Shown: positions 37,896 through 50,866, counted from the stretch's first letter. The stretch: DNA of 64,000 nucleotides from Serratia sp. DD3 (GCF_000496755.2 NZ_AYKS02000071.1:186001-250000); one strand, 5' to 3'. Made by a program: numbers and translations. The notes: generated by a model not told the origin, from the letters alone.

Positions 37896-37965
37896 CTACC
37901 TATTAACATAACTGGTCACGATTAAGTGGCCAGTTTTGTTTTAGCAGACTGGGGAGTGACTATTG

Positions 37966-38850
37966 ATGGACAAGATCGACCTACATATGCACTCCAGCTA
38001 CAGTGATGATGCAGATTTTCCGGTTGAAACCGTTATCGCTCGCTGCCAAGCCAATGGCATCAGTACGTTAGCGATAACCGACCACAATAGCGCTTACTCG
38101 GTGCTGAAAGCCAAAACATTTGCTTCCCCCAGTCTGAATATACTCTCCGGCATTGAGATCGATTGTACCTTTGAAGGTCGTAACTTCCATCTGTTGGGAT
38201 ATGGGTTTACTCCCAGTGACGACTTCGTCACGATCCATAAGCATTTTAATGGTATCCAACGGGAACAGACGCCCAAAAAGTTTGAAAAACTGCGTGAATT
38301 AAATTTTTATCTTGATGAGCAACGGCTGGAACAGGTCTGTGGCGGTGCAATCCCACAAGAGGAACAGATGGGGGAGGTGATCCTGGAGGATCAGCGCAAT
38401 GCGGATCACCCTCTGTTATTACCTTACCGTGCCGGTGGCAGCAGGTCGGATATGCCGCTGATCAACTTCTACTGGGATTTTTTTGGTCCAGGAAAGGTGT
38501 GTTATCTTCCGGTGACTTATCCTGCAATGAGCACGATGGTGGAGGTGATCCGTCACAATGGCGGGATACCGATTTTGGCACATATTGGTGCTAACGTTAA
38601 ATCCCACCATAGCCAGGTGATTGACGATGTGCTCAAGATCGGGGTGATGGGGGTGGAGGTATTCTCAAGTTATCATTCACCAGAGTTGGCGGAGCAACTG
38701 TATCAATTTACTGTTGGCCGCTCGGCATTTGTAACTTGTGGCAGTGATTTCCACGGGCGTAACAAACCTAAAATCGAAGTTGGACAATGTGCCTATGGCC
38801 CGCAGCATCTTGCTGAAATAAAACGTTTTGTTTCTGCTGCCAGCGCATGA
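37966..38850 (+). CDS. PHP-domain phosphoesterase
   Basis: Polymerase/histidinol-phosphatase (PHP) family metal-dependent phosphoesterase. The 294-residue product has the metal motifs DLHMHSSYSDD near residue 5, LAITDHNSAYS near 40, SGIEIDC near 62, ILAHIGANVKSHH near 200 and CGSDFHGRNKP near 250, so all five PHP motifs are present. It differs from E. coli Rnm/YciV, and I do not recognise the substrate; an insertion (about 110-160) follows motif 3. It lies between emtA and thrS, with 70 bases to emtA. ATG 37966 is preferred to the TTG one codon before. Confidence 0.85.
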   Translation: MDKIDLHMHSSYSDDADFPVETVIARCQANGISTLAITDHNSAYSVLKAKTFASPSLNILSGIEIDCTFEGRNFHLLGYGFTPSDDFVTIHKHFNGIQREQTPKKFEKLRELNFYLDEQRLEQVCGGAIPQEEQMGEVILEDQRNADHPLLLPYRAGGSRSDMPLINFYWDFFGPGKVCYLPVTYPAMSTMVEVIRHNGGIPILAHIGANVKSHHSQVIDDVLKIGVMGVEVFSSYHSPELAEQLYQFTVGRSAFVTCGSDFHGRNKPKIEVGQCAYGPQHLAEIKRFVSAASA

Positions 38851-39199
38851 ATCCCTTCTGTTCGGCTCGGTACAATAAAAGCGCTTAAGAACAGTACCGT
38901 CATTATCTGATATCAATAGCTTGTTAAGCCTCCCAAAACTCTTGATGAGAACCTCATCGGAATGAACCGATGTTGCCTGTATTCGGCTAAGTTGTTCTGT
39001 GACGCGTAGACAAATTTAGTGTTATTATTCATGCTGCTTTTATTAATTATTGAAAGCCTGCCGTTAGCGGCCTACCAGGTTATGTGCCAATCTGGCAATT
39101 GTGGGCGAGATATGACATATAACTTATTAATTACTAATCAAATATCTGTACTACATGTGATCTGTCGTGAGGGTCACCACTGTAGATAAGGAATTATTA
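38851..39199 (+). other. thrS promoter and leader region
   Basis: About 350 bases. The distal part should hold the thrS promoter. The proximal part encodes the mRNA leader with the operator stem-loop listed separately. No open frame has support. Confidence 0.5.
39157..39177 (+). promoter_or_regulatory. ThrRS translational operator, anticodon-like stem-loop
   Basis: GTGATC (39157-39162) pairs with GGTCAC (39172-39177, one G-U pair) around a nine-base loop, TGTCGTGAG, that presents CGT. This mimics the anticodon arm of tRNA-Thr(CGU). E. coli ThrRS represses thrS translation by binding such an arm just upstream of the ribosome site. Here the stem ends about 22 bases before the thrS ATG. Confidence 0.7.
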
Positions 39200-41128
39200 A
39201 TGCCCGTTATTACTCTTCCTGACGGAAGTCAGCGTCATTATGATCATGCCGTTTCTCCAATGGATGTTGCTCGTGATATTGGTCCTGGTCTGGCTAAAGC
39301 CTGTATTGCTGGCCGCGTAAATGGTGAATTGACCGATGCCAGCGATTTGATCGAATCCGATGCTCAGTTGGCTATCATCACGATAAAAGATGATGAAGGC
39401 GTAGAAATCATGCGTCACTCTTGTGCGCATTTGCTGGGTCATGCCATCAAACAACTGTGGCCAAATACTAAAATGGCCATTGGGCCAGTGATCGATAATG
39501 GTTTTTATTATGACGTTGATCTCGACCATACTCTGACGCAGGAAGATATTGATCTGCTGGAAAAGCGGATGCATGAATTGGCTGACAAAGATTATGACGT
39601 CATCAAGAAAAAGGTGAGTTGGCAGGAAGCGCGTGACACTTTTGCTGCCCGTGGTGAAAGCTATAAAGTGGCGATTTTGGATGAGAATGTCAGCCGTGAT
39701 GACCATCCGGGCCTTTATCATCATGAAGAATATATCGACATGTGCCGTGGTCCGCACGTGCCGAATATGCGCTTTTGCCACCATTTCAAACTGCAGAAGA
39801 CCTCAGGGGCTTACTGGCGTGGTGACAGCAAGAACAAAATGCTGCAACGTATTTATGGTACTGCCTGGGCAGATAAAAAGCAGTTGAACGCCTATTTGCA
39901 GCGCCTGGAAGAAGCCGCTAAACGTGACCACCGCAAAATTGGTAAACAGCTCGACCTTTACCATATGCAGGAAGAAGCACCGGGTATGGTGTTTTGGCAT
40001 AACGATGGCTGGACCATTTTCCGTGAGCTGGAAGCTTTTGTCCGTATGAAGCTTAAAGAGTACCAGTATCAGGAAGTGAAAGGGCCGTTTATGATGGACC
40101 GTGTCCTTTGGGAGAAAACTGGGCACTGGGAAAACTATAAAGAAGCGATGTTTACCACATCGTCAGAAAACCGTGAATATTGCATTAAACCGATGAACTG
40201 CCCGGGTCATGTGCAAATCTTTAATCAAGGGTTGAAGTCTTACCGTGATTTGCCGCTGCGTATGGGTGAGTTTGGTAGTTGCCATCGTAATGAACCATCC
40301 GGTTCGCTGCATGGCTTGATGCGTGTCCGTGGTTTCACTCAGGATGATGCTCATATCTTTTGTACCGAAGATCAGGTTCGTTCAGAGGTGAATGACTGTA
40401 TCAAGATGGTCTATGATATGTACGGTACCTTCGGTTTTGAAAAAATCGCAGTGAAACTCTCTACGCGTCCAGAGAAACGTATCGGTACGGATGAGATGTG
40501 GACCCGCGCTGAGGACGATCTGGCCGCTGCGCTGACTGAAAACGGTATTCCGTTTGAGTTTCAGCCAGGTGAAGGGGCCTTTTACGGACCAAAAATTGAA
40601 TTTACCTTGCATGATTGTTTGGATCGCGCATGGCAATGTGGTACCGTGCAACTCGATTTCTTCTTACCAGGCCGTTTAGGCGCATCGTATGTCGGCGAAA
40701 ACAACGAACGTCTGGTTCCGGTAATGATTCACCGTGCTATCTTGGGTTCCATGGAACGTTTCATTGGTATCCTTACCGAAGAATATGCCGGTTTCTACCC
40801 AACCTGGATTGCTCCAGTGCAGGTAGTGGTGATGAATATCACCGATAGTCAGTCTGATTATGTCCAGCAATTGACAAAAAAACTGCAAGATGCAGGCATT
40901 AGAGCAAAAGCGGACTTGAGAAACGAGAAGATTGGCTTTAAAATTCGCGAACATACTTTACGTCGGGTTCCTTACATGTTGGTGTGCGGTGATAAAGAAG
41001 TCGAAACAGGCAAAGTTGCCGTTCGTACTCGCCGCGGCAAAGACCTGGGAAGCCTGGATGTGAGTGACGTTATAGACAAGCTGCAAAAAGAGATCCGCAG
41101 CCGTAGTCTTCATCAACTGGAGGAATAA
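39200..41128 (+). CDS. thrS: Threonyl-tRNA synthetase
   Basis: ThrRS charges tRNA-Thr and represses its own translation. The 642-residue protein, exactly E. coli length, has an N-terminal TGS domain ([20 protein letters not shown]), the editing domain with [10 protein letters not shown] and [13 protein letters not shown] zinc/editing residues near 180, the class II core (motif 2 FRNE-type [15 protein letters not shown], catalytic zinc residues in PMNCPGH), motif 3 [10 protein letters not shown], and the C-terminal anticodon domain. ATG 39200 is chosen over an in-frame upstream start in the leader. infC follows after 3 bases. Confidence 0.97.
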   Translation: MPVITLPDGSQRHYDHAVSPMDVARDIGPGLAKACIAGRVNGELTDASDLIESDAQLAIITIKDDEGVEIMRHSCAHLLGHAIKQLWPNTKMAIGPVIDNGFYYDVDLDHTLTQEDIDLLEKRMHELADKDYDVIKKKVSWQEARDTFAARGESYKVAILDENVSRDDHPGLYHHEEYIDMCRGPHVPNMRFCHHFKLQKTSGAYWRGDSKNKMLQRIYGTAWADKKQLNAYLQRLEEAAKRDHRKIGKQLDLYHMQEEAPGMVFWHNDGWTIFRELEAFVRMKLKEYQYQEVKGPFMMDRVLWEKTGHWENYKEAMFTTSSENREYCIKPMNCPGHVQIFNQGLKSYRDLPLRMGEFGSCHRNEPSGSLHGLMRVRGFTQDDAHIFCTEDQVRSEVNDCIKMVYDMYGTFGFEKIAVKLSTRPEKRIGTDEMWTRAEDDLAAALTENGIPFEFQPGEGAFYGPKIEFTLHDCLDRAWQCGTVQLDFFLPGRLGASYVGENNERLVPVMIHRAILGSMERFIGILTEEYAGFYPTWIAPVQVVVMNITDSQSDYVQQLTKKLQDAGIRAKADLRNEKIGFKIREHTLRRVPYMLVCGDKEVETGKVAVRTRRGKDLGSLDVSDVIDKLQKEIRSRSLHQLEE

Positions 41129-41683
<555 letters not shown>

Positions 41684-41699
41684 GGCTTCCAAGTAATTT

Positions 41700-41735
41700 A
41701 ACCTGCGCTGCGCTTGCGTTGTGCAGGTTTTATTC
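41700..41735 (+). terminator. Hairpin between infC and rpmI
   Basis: AACCTGC (41700-41706) pairs with GCAGGTT (41723-41729) and is followed by ttattc. It may be a partial terminator or part of the leader structure by which L20 represses rpmI-rplT in E. coli. Confidence 0.5.
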
Positions 41736-41757
41736 GCCTTATTGATTCGTTGTTTAA

Positions 41758-41979
<222 letters not shown>

Positions 41980-42005
41980 GCCGCTTTTTTTTGAATCAAG
42001 AATAA

Positions 42006-42380
<375 letters not shown>

Positions 42381-42387
42381 GAATAAG

Positions 42388-42412
42388 AAGAGGGAGCTTG
42401 CTCCCTCTTTTA
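42388..42412 (+). terminator. Rho-independent terminator after rplT
   Basis: AAGAGGGAGC pairs with GCTCCCTCTT with a two-base spacer and is followed by ttat. It lies directly after rplT and separates the ribosomal genes from pheM. Confidence 0.85.
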
Positions 42413-42493
42413 TCCTTGTTTCAGAGAGTAAATTGACATTTGTTGGCCGTAGCATAAGACAGGCCGATTTTTATTTAACAAGGTAATGCAAGT

Positions 42494-42538
42494 ATGCACA
42501 CTGCTATGTTCCGTTTCTTTTTTTCCTTTAGCGCCTGA
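42494..42538 (+). CDS. pheM: pheST leader peptide PheM
   Basis: A 14-residue leader, MHTAMFRFFFSFSA, with five phenylalanines, four of them in a five-codon stretch. It matches E. coli pheM, whose translation senses charged tRNA-Phe and controls attenuation of pheST. It is too short for ordinary gene calls. It is followed by alternative hairpins and the attenuator at 42586. Confidence 0.93.
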   Translation: MHTAMFRFFFSFSA

Positions 42539-42585
42539 TTACAGGGGGCTTTGCGCGTAAGAAAAGAAACGAAAAATAGCGCTCA

Positions 42586-42609
42586 AGCCTCCCTCATGGA
42601 GGCTTTTTT
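42586..42609 (+). terminator. pheST attenuator
   Basis: AGCCTCC (42586-42592) pairs with GGAGGCT (42598-42604) with a 5-base loop, followed by a T run. It lies 47 bases after the pheM stop and 71 bases before pheS. When ribosomes stall on the Phe codons, alternative pairing should prevent it forming. Confidence 0.9.
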
Positions 42610-42649
42610 GCTTTTGGTCATAGAACATAAATTATCAGTCATGACTTAG

Positions 42650-43663
<1,014 letters not shown>

Positions 43664-43677
43664 GGCGGGAATATCAC

Positions 43678-46065
43678 ATGAAATTCAGTGAACTCTGGTT
43701 GCGTGAGTGGGTAAACCCAGCCATCAGCAGCGAAGCATTATCCACTCAGATCACCATGGCAGGCCTTGAGGTAGATGGCGTTGAAGCCGTTGCCGGTGTT
43801 TTTGATGGTGTGGTGGTGGGGCATGTCGTGGAGTGCGGGCAGCATCCTAATGCCGATAAACTGCGTGTCACTAAAGTGGATGTCGGGGGTGAACGCCTGC
43901 TGGATATCGTTTGTGGGGCACCTAATTGCCGTACTGGCCTTAAAGTCGCGGTGGCTACCGTGGGCGCGGTGCTGCCAGGTGATTTCAAAATCAAGGCCGC
44001 CAAGTTACGGGGCGAACCGTCTGAAGGTATGTTGTGTTCATTTTCCGAATTAGCGATCTCCGATGATCATGATGGCATCATTGAATTGCCGCAAGATGCG
44101 CCAATTGGTACGGATATTCGTGATTACTTAAAGCTGAATGACAACGCAATCGAAATCAGTGTGACGCCAAATCGTGCCGATTGCCTGGGTATTATTGGTG
44201 TCGCGCGGGATGTTGCCGTATTGAACCAACTGCCGCTGAATGAGCCAGAGATGAGCCCGGTGGTTGCGACAATTTCTGATACGCTGCCAATCCGTGTAGA
44301 AGCGCCACAGGCGTGTCCACGTTATCTCGGTCGAGTAGTGAAGGGCATCAACGTAAAGGCACCTTCACCGCTTTGGATGCGTGAAAAACTGCGCCGCAGT
44401 GGTATTCGTTCTATTGATGCAGTGGTGGATGTTACCAACTATGTACTGATGGAGTTAGGTCAGCCGATGCACGCCTTCGATTTGAATCGCATTGAAGGTG
44501 GCATTGTGGTGCGTATGGCAAGTGTTGGGGAAACCTTGCGCCTGCTGGATGGTAACGAGGCCAAATTAAGCGCAGATACCTTAGTGATTGCCGATCATCA
44601 AAAAGCCCTGGCAATGGGCGGTATCTTTGGTGGCGAACATTCTGGTGTGAATGATGAAACGCAGGATGTATTGCTGGAGTGTGCTTTTTTCAATCCACTG
44701 GCCATTACTGGCCGAGCGCGTCGTCATGGCCTGCATACCGATGCTTCCCACCGCTATGAGCGCGGCGTGGATCCTGCATTGCAATACAAAGCCATGGAAC
44801 GCGCAACAAGCTTGCTTATCGAAATCTGCGGTGGTCAGGCCGGCCCGGTGATTGATGTTACCGATGAAAACAGCTTACCAAAACGCGCCTCCATCCTGTT
44901 GCGTCGTGAAAAACTTGACCGTTTGATTGGTCATGTGGTGCCGAGCAATCAGGTGAGTGATATTTTGCGCCGTTTGGGTTGCCAGGTAACTGAGCAGGGT
45001 GATAATTGGCTGGCGGTTGCACCACGCTGGCGCTTTGATATGGAAATCGAAGAAGATCTGGTGGAAGAAGTTGCCCGTATTTATGGTTATAACAACATTC
45101 CCGATGTGCCAGTGCGTGCCGATTTAGTCATGTCTCAGCATCGTGAATCTGATCTGGACTTGAAGCGCGTGAAAACCATGTTGGTGGATCATGGCTTCCA
45201 GGAAGCAATTACTTACAGTTTTGTTGATCCGAAAGTGCAGGCATTACTGCACCCCAATGAAGAGGTGCTGATCCTGCCAAGCCCTATTTCCGTTGATATG
45301 TCGGCAATGCGTCTCTCGTTGTGGACGGGGTTGCTGTCAGCGGTGGTATATAACCAGAATCGTCAACAGACACGTGTACGCCTGTTTGAAAGCGGGTTGC
45401 GCTTTGTGCCTGATACTCATGCTGATCTGGGTATCCGTCAGGATGTCATGCTGGCAGGGGTGATCGCTGGGCATACACACGAAGAACATTGGGATCTGGC
45501 AAGAAAGCCTGTGGACTTCTATGATTTAAAAGGCGATCTGGAATCTGTATTAGAATTGACAGGTAAATTATCTGACATTCAGTTCAAATCGGAGGCCAAT
45601 CCCGCATTACATCCAGGGCAGAGTGCTGCAATTTATTTGCAGGGTGAGCGCATCGGTTTCATCGGTGTAATTCACCCAGAACTTGAGCGTAAACTGGATC
45701 TTAACGGCAGAACAGTGGTATTTGAACTGGAGTGGAACAAGGTCGCGACCCGCGCTGTGCCTCAGGCGCGTGAGGTTTCCCGCTTCCCTGCAAACCGCCG
45801 TGATATTGCTGTCGTAGTGGCTGAAAACGTCGCGGCAGAAGATATTTTGGCAGAGTGCAAGAAAGTTGGCGTAAATCAGATAGTTGGCGTAAACTTGTTC
45901 GATGTGTACCGTGGCAAAGGCGTAGCAGAGGGTTACAAGAGCTTGGCTATCAGTCTGATATTGCAGGATAATGCCCGTACACTGGAAGAAGAGGAGATTG
46001 CCTCTACCGTTGCGAAATGTGTAGAGGCGCTAAAACAGCGGTTCCAAGCATCCTTGAGGGATTGA
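43678..46065 (+). CDS. pheT: Phenylalanyl-tRNA synthetase beta subunit
   Basis: Beta subunit of PheRS; it binds tRNA-Phe and edits mischarged Tyr-tRNA. The 795-residue product has the N-terminal tRNA-binding OB fold ([20 protein letters not shown]), B3/B4 editing domain with [18 protein letters not shown] and [15 protein letters not shown]5, and the C-terminal ferredoxin-like anticodon domain ([20 protein letters not shown]). It matches E. coli in length. ihfA begins 4 bases after its stop. Confidence 0.97.
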   Translation: MKFSELWLREWVNPAISSEALSTQITMAGLEVDGVEAVAGVFDGVVVGHVVECGQHPNADKLRVTKVDVGGERLLDIVCGAPNCRTGLKVAVATVGAVLPGDFKIKAAKLRGEPSEGMLCSFSELAISDDHDGIIELPQDAPIGTDIRDYLKLNDNAIEISVTPNRADCLGIIGVARDVAVLNQLPLNEPEMSPVVATISDTLPIRVEAPQACPRYLGRVVKGINVKAPSPLWMREKLRRSGIRSIDAVVDVTNYVLMELGQPMHAFDLNRIEGGIVVRMASVGETLRLLDGNEAKLSADTLVIADHQKALAMGGIFGGEHSGVNDETQDVLLECAFFNPLAITGRARRHGLHTDASHRYERGVDPALQYKAMERATSLLIEICGGQAGPVIDVTDENSLPKRASILLRREKLDRLIGHVVPSNQVSDILRRLGCQVTEQGDNWLAVAPRWRFDMEIEEDLVEEVARIYGYNNIPDVPVRADLVMSQHRESDLDLKRVKTMLVDHGFQEAITYSFVDPKVQALLHPNEEVLILPSPISVDMSAMRLSLWTGLLSAVVYNQNRQQTRVRLFESGLRFVPDTHADLGIRQDVMLAGVIAGHTHEEHWDLARKPVDFYDLKGDLESVLELTGKLSDIQFKSEANPALHPGQSAAIYLQGERIGFIGVIHPELERKLDLNGRTVVFELEWNKVATRAVPQAREVSRFPANRRDIAVVVAENVAAEDILAECKKVGVNQIVGVNLFDVYRGKGVAEGYKSLAISLILQDNARTLEEEEIASTVAKCVEALKQRFQASLRD

Positions 46066-46069
46066 ACCT

Positions 46070-46366
46070 ATGGCGCTTACTAAAGCTGAAATGTCAGAAC
46101 ACCTGTTTGAAAAGCTTGGGCTTAGCAAACGGGACGCCAAAGACCTGGTAGAACTGTTCTTTGAAGAAGTCCGTCGGGCTTTGGAGAATGGGGAACAAGT
46201 GAAACTATCGGGTTTTGGTAATTTTGATTTGCGAGATAAAAACCAACGTCCGGGACGCAATCCGAAAACCGGTGAAGACATTCCGATTACGGCGCGTCGT
46301 GTGGTCACCTTCCGTCCGGGTCAGAAACTGAAAAGCCGGGTTGAGAATGCGAACCCGAAAGAGTAA
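46070..46366 (+). CDS. ihfA: Integration host factor alpha subunit
   Basis: IHF-alpha with IHF-beta forms a heterodimer that bends DNA sharply at WATCAANNNNTTR sites. The 98-residue product, [20 protein letters not shown], has the DNABII fold and the intercalating proline arm region ([20 protein letters not shown]). It is cotranscribed with pheST, as in E. coli, and is needed by lambda-type integrases like the relic in this window. Confidence 0.97.
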   Translation: MALTKAEMSEHLFEKLGLSKRDAKDLVELFFEEVRRALENGEQVKLSGFGNFDLRDKNQRPGRNPKTGEDIPITARRVVTFRPGQKLKSRVENANPKE

Positions 46367-46384
46367 GTTGGATTAAACCAAAAA

Positions 46385-46405
46385 GGCCGCGTCTGCGGCC
46401 TTTTT
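46385..46405 (+). terminator. Rho-independent terminator after ihfA
   Basis: GGCCGC (46385-46390) pairs with GCGGCC (46395-46400), with flanking A/T pairs and a four-base loop, then five Ts. It ends the pheMST-ihfA operon. Confidence 0.9.
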
Positions 46406-46440
46406 CTTATGGGAAATATGAGGACTGGGAGCTTGGCGCT

Positions 46441-47505
46441 ATGTCTGCCAATAACACGTCTGCCAATAACATGCCAACCAATCACACGCCAAATAACACA
46501 CCAACCAATCACACCTTCACTTGGTTGCAACAAAATCAGCAGCGCCTTGATAAGCGTTATTTGTTGTTATTGATGCTGGCAATGTTAGTGGTTTTTATTC
46601 TCAGCTTAAGTGCGGGAGATATCTGGATCTGGCCCTCACAGTGGTTCAGTGAATCAGCCCAACTATTTGTTTGGCAGTTGCGTCTGCCACGTGCATTAGC
46701 GGTGATGGTGGTCGGCGCGAGTCTGGCAGTAGCGGGAGCGGCGATGCAGGCAGTGTTTGAAAATCCGTTGGCAGAACCCGGTTTACTCGGGGTGGCGAAT
46801 GGTGCTGGTGTGGCGTTAGTACTGGCTGTTCTGTTGGGGCATGGCTTGCTCCCTGTCATATTACTGAGTTTGAGTGCCATTGGCGGTGCGCTGACCATGA
46901 CTTTTCTGCTGCTGGGTTTTGCCTTGCGCCATCGCTTGAGCAATGCCCGTTTGCTGTTGGTGGGGGTTGCGTTGGGGATGGTATGCAGCGCAGTGATGAT
47001 CTGGGCGGTTTATTTTAGCTCAAGCCTTGATCTGCGCCAATTGATGTATTGGATGATGGGGGGATTTGGCGGAGTGGATTGGCGGCAGAAGTGGCTATTA
47101 TTGTTGCTGTTACCGGTGCTGGTCTGGTTATGCTTGCAAGGTTCGGTGTTAAACATGATGGCACTGGGTGAGGTACAAGCCAGGCAGTTGGGGCTTTCTA
47201 TTCACCTTTGGCGCAATCTTATCGTGCTGGCTATTGGTTGGCTGGTCGGTACCAGCGTGGCTTTAGCGGGCGTTATTGGTTTTGTTGGGCTGGTTATTCC
47301 GCATATTTTGCGTTTGACGGGGTTGACTAACCAACGTTTCCTGTTGCCGGGTTGCGCTTTGGCCGGGGCTGGAGTGCTATTGGCTGCTGATGTGGTCGCA
47401 CGTGTTGTACTTTTTTCATCAGAATTACCTATCGGTGTGGTGACCGCGACATTGGGCGCACCGGTATTTATCTGGTTGTTGATTGGGACAAAAAATGTCA
47501 GATAA
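46441..47505 (+). CDS. btuC: Vitamin B12 ABC transporter permease BtuC
   Basis: Membrane subunit of BtuCDF, which imports cobalamin through the inner membrane. The 354-residue product has about ten membrane spans and E. coli BtuC motifs [55 protein letters not shown] and [15 protein letters not shown] (the coupling helix). The first about 24 residues ([20 protein letters not shown]) are low-complexity, encoded by short imprecise DNA repeats, and absent from E. coli. ATG 46441 follows GGAG; ATG at 46471 is another possible start. The C-terminus runs into a 13-bp tandem array. Confidence 0.93.
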   Translation: MSANNTSANNMPTNHTPNNTPTNHTFTWLQQNQQRLDKRYLLLLMLAMLVVFILSLSAGDIWIWPSQWFSESAQLFVWQLRLPRALAVMVVGASLAVAGAAMQAVFENPLAEPGLLGVANGAGVALVLAVLLGHGLLPVILLSLSAIGGALTMTFLLLGFALRHRLSNARLLLVGVALGMVCSAVMIWAVYFSSSLDLRQLMYWMMGGFGGVDWRQKWLLLLLLPVLVWLCLQGSVLNMMALGEVQARQLGLSIHLWRNLIVLAIGWLVGTSVALAGVIGFVGLVIPHILRLTGLTNQRFLLPGCALAGAGVLLAADVVARVVLFSSELPIGVVTATLGAPVFIWLLIGTKNVR

Positions 47506-47568
47506 CTATGCCAGATAACTATGCCAGATAACTATGCCAGATAACTATGCCAGATAACTATGCCAGCC
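47495..47568 (+). repeat. 13-bp tandem array spanning the btuC stop
   Basis: ATGCCAGATAACT (first copy atgtcagataact) is repeated with starts at 47495, 47508, 47521, 47534 and 47547, then partly at 47560. The btuC stop TAA lies in the first copy. It is followed by several CCAG tetranucleotide repeats. Each unit carries an ATG and a TAA in different frames. It occupies the place of btuE in the E. coli btuCED operon. Confidence 0.9.
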
Positions 47569-47643
47569 AGCCAGCCAGTGGTACGGTGCAAAAGTTAACG
47601 GGCATAACCAACAACCTCTGTTGACGTAAGGAATATCACGAAT

Positions 47644-48399
47644 ATGCTGCAATTGAGTCAGGCGGGTGTGGCAGGGCGTTTGACCCCCTTTTCTGGGCAG
47701 ATTGCCGCTGGGGTACAACTCCATTTGGTCGGTCCAAATGGCGCAGGGAAAAGCACCTTGTTGGCACGGTTAGCGGGAATATTGCCGGGCGTAGGTGAAA
47801 TCCGCTTATCAGGGGTGCCAATCGATGAGTATTCAGCCAATCAACTGGCCAGATACCGCGCTTACCTTTGCCAGCAACAACCTCCAATGGCACTGATGAC
47901 GGTATTTCAATACCTCGCACTACATCAACCGACTGGATCAGATGAAAGTCATTTGGAAGAGGCGATTTGCTACCTGACACAAAGCCTCAAACTTGAGGAT
48001 AAGTTGCCGCGTATGCTGACACAACTTTCCGGTGGGGAATGGCAACGTGTTCGTCTGGTTGCGGTACTGCTGCAGGTTTGGCCGACGGTGAATCCGCAAA
48101 GCCAACTATTGCTACTTGATGAACCCACCAACAGCCTGGATATTGCTCAGAAAATGGCGCTGGACAGGCTGCTAGGTGAACTTTGCCATAGTGGCCGTAC
48201 TGCCTTGGTGTGTGCACATGACCTTAACCATACATTACAGCAGGCAGACCAGATATGGCTGCTATATCAGGGGCGTTTGGTGGCCCAGGGCCGTGCGCAG
48301 GAAGTGATGGTGCCAGCGTTATTATCCGATGTTTATGGTATTGATTTTCATCTACAGGCGTTAGGTGATCAAAATTGGCTGATAGCCAAGGCGCTGTAA
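47644..48399 (+). CDS. btuD: Vitamin B12 ABC transporter ATPase BtuD
   Basis: ATP-binding subunit of BtuCDF. The 251-residue product has Walker A GPNGAGKSTL near 37, the Q loop CQQQPPMALMTV, signature LSGGEWQRVRLVAVLLQ near 130, Walker B LLLLDEPTNSLD and the H-loop CAHDLNH. ATG 47644 gives the E. coli-like start MLQLSQAGVAGRLTPFSG. It lies 138 bases after btuC, the gap filled by tandem repeats, and precedes the arn operon. The glutathione-peroxidase-like btuE is missing between them. Confidence 0.95.
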   Translation: MLQLSQAGVAGRLTPFSGQIAAGVQLHLVGPNGAGKSTLLARLAGILPGVGEIRLSGVPIDEYSANQLARYRAYLCQQQPPMALMTVFQYLALHQPTGSDESHLEEAICYLTQSLKLEDKLPRMLTQLSGGEWQRVRLVAVLLQVWPTVNPQSQLLLLDEPTNSLDIAQKMALDRLLGELCHSGRTALVCAHDLNHTLQQADQIWLLYQGRLVAQGRAQEVMVPALLSDVYGIDFHLQALGDQNWLIAKAL

Positions 48400-48741
48400 C
48401 TATTACTAGGCGTTGGTTATCCTTGTGCACTGAGGTCACTTAAGTGTGGGCATATATTTAAAGAGTATCTGAAAAACCCGGTTAAAAAACTATTTAATAT
48501 TGAATGATTCGAGTTTCGTGCTACGATGGAAGCTCTAAGCTAGAATTAAGTAAATAATTATTATAGCATAAAAATATTTTTCAAATTTTTAGCGATATCT
48601 ATCGGTAATACAGGTAGTTAGCTCCTTTCTTGAAAATAGCCTGTTCGATCTATCTGGGATCACTCTCTGATGTTTACCACTTGTTAAACATTAGAGCTTT
48701 ACCGTGGCTTAACGAATTTTTGAGATGTTTGGGGTTTAATT
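48400..48741 (+). other. arn operon promoter region
   Basis: About 340 AT-rich bases between btuD and arnB. It should hold the arn promoter. A PhoP-box-like direct repeat is listed separately. A CACTTAAGTG palindrome near 48436 and a weaker GGTTAA-N5-TATTTA at about 48479 may also matter. PmrA boxes are not clear. Confidence 0.5.
48671..48687 (+). promoter_or_regulatory. Candidate PhoP box upstream of arnB
   Basis: TGTTTA-CCACT-TGTTAA is an 11-bp direct repeat close to the PhoP consensus (T/G)GTTTA-N5-(T/G)GTTTA, with one or two mismatches in the second half. It lies 55 bases before the arnB ATG. PhoP control of arn is known in related enteric bacteria. The site is inferred. Confidence 0.45.
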
Positions 48742-49896
48742 ATGGATCAATTTCTACCTTTTTCGCGCCCAGCGATTGGTGATGAAGAGATTGCGGCAGT
48801 AGAAAAGGTATTACGTTCCGGCTGGATCACTACCGGGCCGCAAAATCAGCAATTAGAAAGTGAGTTTTGCAAAACGTTTGGATGTAAACACGCAATTGCT
48901 GTCTGCTCCGCTACTGCGGGTATGCATATCACCTTGATGGCATTAGGAATAGGGCCAGGCGATGAGGTGATCACCCCTTCCCAGACCTGGGTGTCTACCA
49001 TCAATATGATCGAACTGCTTGGCGCAACGCCGGTGATGATCGATGTGGATCACGATACGTTGATGGTTAGCGCTGCGGATGTTGAGTCTGCCATTACTGC
49101 ACGGACTAAAGCCATTATCCCGGTTCATTATGCGGGGGCGCCACTACCGATAGCGGCGTTACGCGAAGTGGCCCAACGCCATAATATCCCTTTGATCGAA
49201 GATGCCGCCCATGCAGTGGGGACGCGTTTCAATGGGGAGTGGGTTGGCGCACGTGGCACAGCGATTTTTTCTTTCCATGCCATCAAGAATCTGACTTGTG
49301 CTGAAGGTGGCTTGATTGCCACTGATAACGATGCGCTGGCTGATCGCTTGCGTTGTTTGAAATTTCATGGCTTGGCTGTTGATGCTTTTGACCGTCAATT
49401 GCAGGGGCGTAAACCACAGGCCGAGGTGATTGAACCGGGTTATAAATATAACCTTTCTGATATCCATGCCGCCATTGCCGTGGTACAACTGGCTCGGTTG
49501 CCTGAGCTTAACGCGCGGCGCAAAGTGTTGGCTGAACGCTACCTCAGCGCACTGAAAGATTCCCCATTTCAGCCTTTAGGGTTGCCCGATTATCCCCATG
49601 ATCATGCGTGGCATCTGTTTATGATCCGTGTTGATGCACAACGTTGTGGCATTGAGCGTGATCAATTGATGGAGCGCTTGAAAGAGGTGGGGGTGGGGAC
49701 GGGTTTGCATTTCCGCGCTGCCCACACGCAAAAATATTATCGTGAACGCTATCCAGATCTCTCTTTGCCGAATACTGAGTGGAATTCAGCGCGCTTATGC
49801 ACGTTACCGCTATTCCCGGATATGACAGAAGCAGATGTTGACCGCGTCGTAAATGCCTTATTTTCTATTCTGGAGTCTTCACGTGTCTCGCTTTGA
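48742..49896 (+). CDS. arnB: UDP-4-amino-4-deoxy-L-arabinose aminotransferase
   Basis: ArnB transfers an amino group from glutamate to UDP-4-keto-pentose, giving UDP-L-Ara4N. The 384-residue PLP enzyme (DegT/DnrJ/EryC1 family) has the catalytic lysine in [15 protein letters not shown] near 185, the [10 protein letters not shown] phosphate-binding segment and [15 protein letters not shown]. It starts the arn operon after a 340-base regulatory region and overlaps arnC by 14 bases. The pathway makes lipid A less negative and resists polymyxins. Confidence 0.95.
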   Translation: MDQFLPFSRPAIGDEEIAAVEKVLRSGWITTGPQNQQLESEFCKTFGCKHAIAVCSATAGMHITLMALGIGPGDEVITPSQTWVSTINMIELLGATPVMIDVDHDTLMVSAADVESAITARTKAIIPVHYAGAPLPIAALREVAQRHNIPLIEDAAHAVGTRFNGEWVGARGTAIFSFHAIKNLTCAEGGLIATDNDALADRLRCLKFHGLAVDAFDRQLQGRKPQAEVIEPGYKYNLSDIHAAIAVVQLARLPELNARRKVLAERYLSALKDSPFQPLGLPDYPHDHAWHLFMIRVDAQRCGIERDQLMERLKEVGVGTGLHFRAAHTQKYYRERYPDLSLPNTEWNSARLCTLPLFPDMTEADVDRVVNALFSILESSRVSL

Positions 49897-50866
49897 ACCG
49901 ATTAAAAAAGTGTCGGTGGTGATACCGGTATTTAATGAGCAGGAAAGTTTGCCTGCATTACTGGAGCGCACCACCACCGCCTGTAAGCAATTATCACAAC
50001 CCTATGAAATCATTTTGGTTGATGATGGTAGCAGTGATAACTCAGCCGAGATGCTGACCGCAGCGGCGGAGCAGCCGGATAGCTGTATTATCGCGGTATT
50101 ACTCAATCGTAACTATGGTCAGCACTCTGCCATTATGGCGGGTTTTAATCAGGTCAGTGGTGACCTGGTGATCACACTGGATGCTGACCTGCAAAATCCA
50201 CCAGAAGAAATTCCTCGGTTGGTTAGTGTGGCAGAAGAGGGCTATGACGTCGTCGGTACGGTGCGTGCCAACCGTCAGGATTCTTGGTTCCGCAAAACGG
50301 CCTCGCGTGTGATTAATATGATGATCCAGCGAGCCACCGGTAAATCCATGGGGGATTACGGTTGCATGTTGCGGGCTTATCGTCGCCATATCATTGATGC
50401 AATGCTGCATTGCCATGAGCGCAGCACCTTTATCCCGATTCTGGCGAATACGTTTGCGCGCTGTACAACAGAGATTGAAGTGAGCCATGCAGAGCGTGAG
50501 TTTGGTGAATCCAAATACAGCCTGATGAAGCTGATTAATCTCATGTATGACCTGGTGACCAGCCTGACCACCACACCACTGCGTTTGCTTAGTGTTGTCG
50601 GTAGTGTGATTGCGTTGTCCGGGTTTGTGTTGGCGATATTGTTGCTGGTACTGCGCTTGATTTTAGGCCCGGATTGGGCCGTTGGCGGTGTATTCACCCT
50701 GTTTGCCGTGCTGTTTACCTTTATTGGTGCACAGTTTATCGGTATGGGATTGCTGGGGGAGTATATCGGTCGTATTTATAACGATGTTCGTGCTCGCCCA
50801 CGTTATTTTGTTCAGAAAGTAGTCGGTGCTAAGCAGGCCCAAAATACTCAGGAAGAAGAAAGATGA
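49883..50866 (+). CDS. arnC: Undecaprenyl-phosphate 4-deoxy-4-formamido-L-arabinose transferase
   Basis: ArnC joins formamido-arabinose from UDP to undecaprenyl phosphate at the inner membrane. The 327-residue product is a GT2 transferase: [18 protein letters not shown] near 9, the DXD-like [13 protein letters not shown] near 95, a [13 protein letters not shown] segment, and two C-terminal membrane spans (about 235-258 and 268-292). Start is GTG 49883 with ggag eight bases upstream; it overlaps arnB by 14 bases. A longer frame upstream lies within arnB. Confidence 0.94.
   Translation: MSRFEPIKKVSVVIPVFNEQESLPALLERTTTACKQLSQPYEIILVDDGSSDNSAEMLTAAAEQPDSCIIAVLLNRNYGQHSAIMAGFNQVSGDLVITLDADLQNPPEEIPRLVSVAEEGYDVVGTVRANRQDSWFRKTASRVINMMIQRATGKSMGDYGCMLRAYRRHIIDAMLHCHERSTFIPILANTFARCTTEIEVSHAEREFGESKYSLMKLINLMYDLVTSLTTTPLRLLSVVGSVIALSGFVLAILLLVLRLILGPDWAVGGVFTLFAVLFTFIGAQFIGMGLLGEYIGRIYNDVRARPRYFVQKVVGAKQAQNTQEEER

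Noticed and set aside
39197..39784. 195-codon frame antisense to thrS
   Set aside because: Shadow of the thrS coding frame.
47495..47568. Possible CRISPR-like array
   Set aside because: The 13-bp units are directly adjacent with no spacers and no cas genes nearby; it is a simple tandem repeat.
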